From contig KQ965731.1 of NCBI GenBank assembly GCA_001574975.1, forward strand, positions 310,001-374,000: 64,000 nt of DNA, written 5' to 3'. Below the pieces are notes generated by a model. It searched no databases. It worked only from the letters and a program-made list of their open reading frames with translations, and had not been told where the DNA came from. This stretch comes from Gonapodya prolifera JEL478. Taxonomy: Eukaryota; Monoblepharomycota; Monoblepharidomycetes; Monoblepharidales; Gonapodyaceae. Position 1 is the first letter of the stretch; each line of letters starts with the position of its first letter. The position numbers and the translations under genes are program-made. Shown here one piece after another: positions 63,731 through 64,000 of the stretch.

Positions 63731-64000
63731 TGTATGAGTGACACCAAGCATACATTGTAGATGGGACATGTAGTCTCACCTGCAGGACCACGACGCCAAA
63801 CGTGGGCTGTGCCCTGCAGGGGAGAATATATATACTAGGGAACTGTTCCATGCTGTGCCACCTAAGGTGCCTTGCCTTAACAGCACTGTGCTACACACTC
63901 AGCCCCTATCCGTGCTGTGCCACACTCCACCCCTCACAGCCATGTAAGTGGCTGTCACCCAGCAGGCTGGGTGACACTACACCCCTCACTTTGCTCAGAG
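63731..64000 (+). repeat. LTR-like sequence downstream of the copia remnant (runs off the window)
   Basis: Begins with TG, has a TATA-like AATATATATACTAGGG (63825-63840), a direct repeat CTGCAGGACCACGA (63715 and 63780) and two GTGCTGTGCCAC-like repeats. A perfect hairpin GTCACCCAG-CAGG-CTGGGTGAC lies at 63954-63975, preceded by ACAGCCA-TGTAAG-TGGCTGT. Borders cannot be fixed because the end and any second LTR lie outside the window. Confidence 0.45.

Larger units (their letters stand above)
58480..64000. mobile_element. CpG-depleted transposon-rich block
   Basis: In many 60-nt rows between 58.5 and 63.6 kb there is no CG dinucleotide at all, while TG and CA are frequent; left of 58.48 kb CG is common in every row. 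AT content is also higher. Frames are short and broken by stops. Identifiable parts are a copia reverse-transcriptase remnant and LTR-like DNA at the right end. Minus-strand pieces around 59.3-59.65 and 61.0-61.5 kb look like decayed transposase. The pattern fits old transposon copies that lost CpG through 5-methylcytosine deamination. Confidence 0.7.

Overview
This is nuclear DNA of a eukaryote, most likely a flagellated (zoosporic) early-diverging fungus of the Chytridiomycota or Monoblepharidomycota type. Genes are compact and split by short GT-AG introns, mostly 42-70 nt. Fungal-type transporters (a KHA1-like K+/H+ antiporter and an ALR/MNR2-like CorA Mg2+ channel) sit beside genes linked to cilia (LRRIQ1-like and FANK1-like), which most yeasts and moulds have lost. 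The species cannot be named from sequence alone. All functions are inferred from recognisable families and motifs, and exon borders were worked out by hand from reading frame and splice signals.

Layout. 1-7.5 kb: URB1/NPA1 (ribosome assembly, runs off the left edge) and a secreted S10 serine carboxypeptidase, both minus. 7.5-8.6 kb: intergenic DNA with hairpin repeats. 8.6-14.7 kb: LRRIQ1-like gene (minus). 15.2-16.1 kb: NDUFS7 of complex I (plus, seven exons, one of 17 nt). 16.2-19.3 kb: CorA/MNR2-like Mg2+ transporter (minus). 20-24.6 kb: an F-box/XPA-like gene and an unrecognised upstream gene or exon set (minus). 24.6-28.1 kb: gene-poor stretch with a 24-nt poly-G tract and ~187-nt tandem repeats. 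28.1-32.9 kb: F-box/leucine-rich protein (plus). 33.2-37.0 kb: KHA1-like antiporter (minus). 37.5-43.0 kb: DDX60-like helicase (plus) with one in-frame stop. 43.1-44.7 kb: RNase P/MRP subunit RPP30/RPP1 (minus). 44.8-45.7 kb: SnoaL/NTF2-like protein (plus). 47-48.6 kb: two-TM membrane protein (minus). 49.1-52.2 kb: WDR70 (plus). 52.3-54.6 kb: ALDH3-type fatty aldehyde dehydrogenase (minus). 55-57.9 kb: FANK1-like FN3-ankyrin protein (minus).

From about 58.48 kb to the right edge the base composition changes abruptly: CpG almost vanishes while TpG and CpA are common. This block holds decayed transposons, including a clear Ty1/copia reverse-transcriptase remnant (63.17-63.50 kb) followed by LTR-like sequence. 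It looks like a CpG-methylated transposon graveyard next to gene-rich DNA.

The most unusual signal is a dispersed family of tiny DNA hairpins with three-base GNA loops (GCGAAGC, GCGGAGC, GCGCAGC, GCGTAGC, CCGGAGG), clustered in one intergenic region and in two introns (WDR70, FANK1). The genes are ordinary housekeeping, membrane and flagellar functions; I see no operon-like pathway or biosynthetic cluster, and no CRISPR array or RNA gene.
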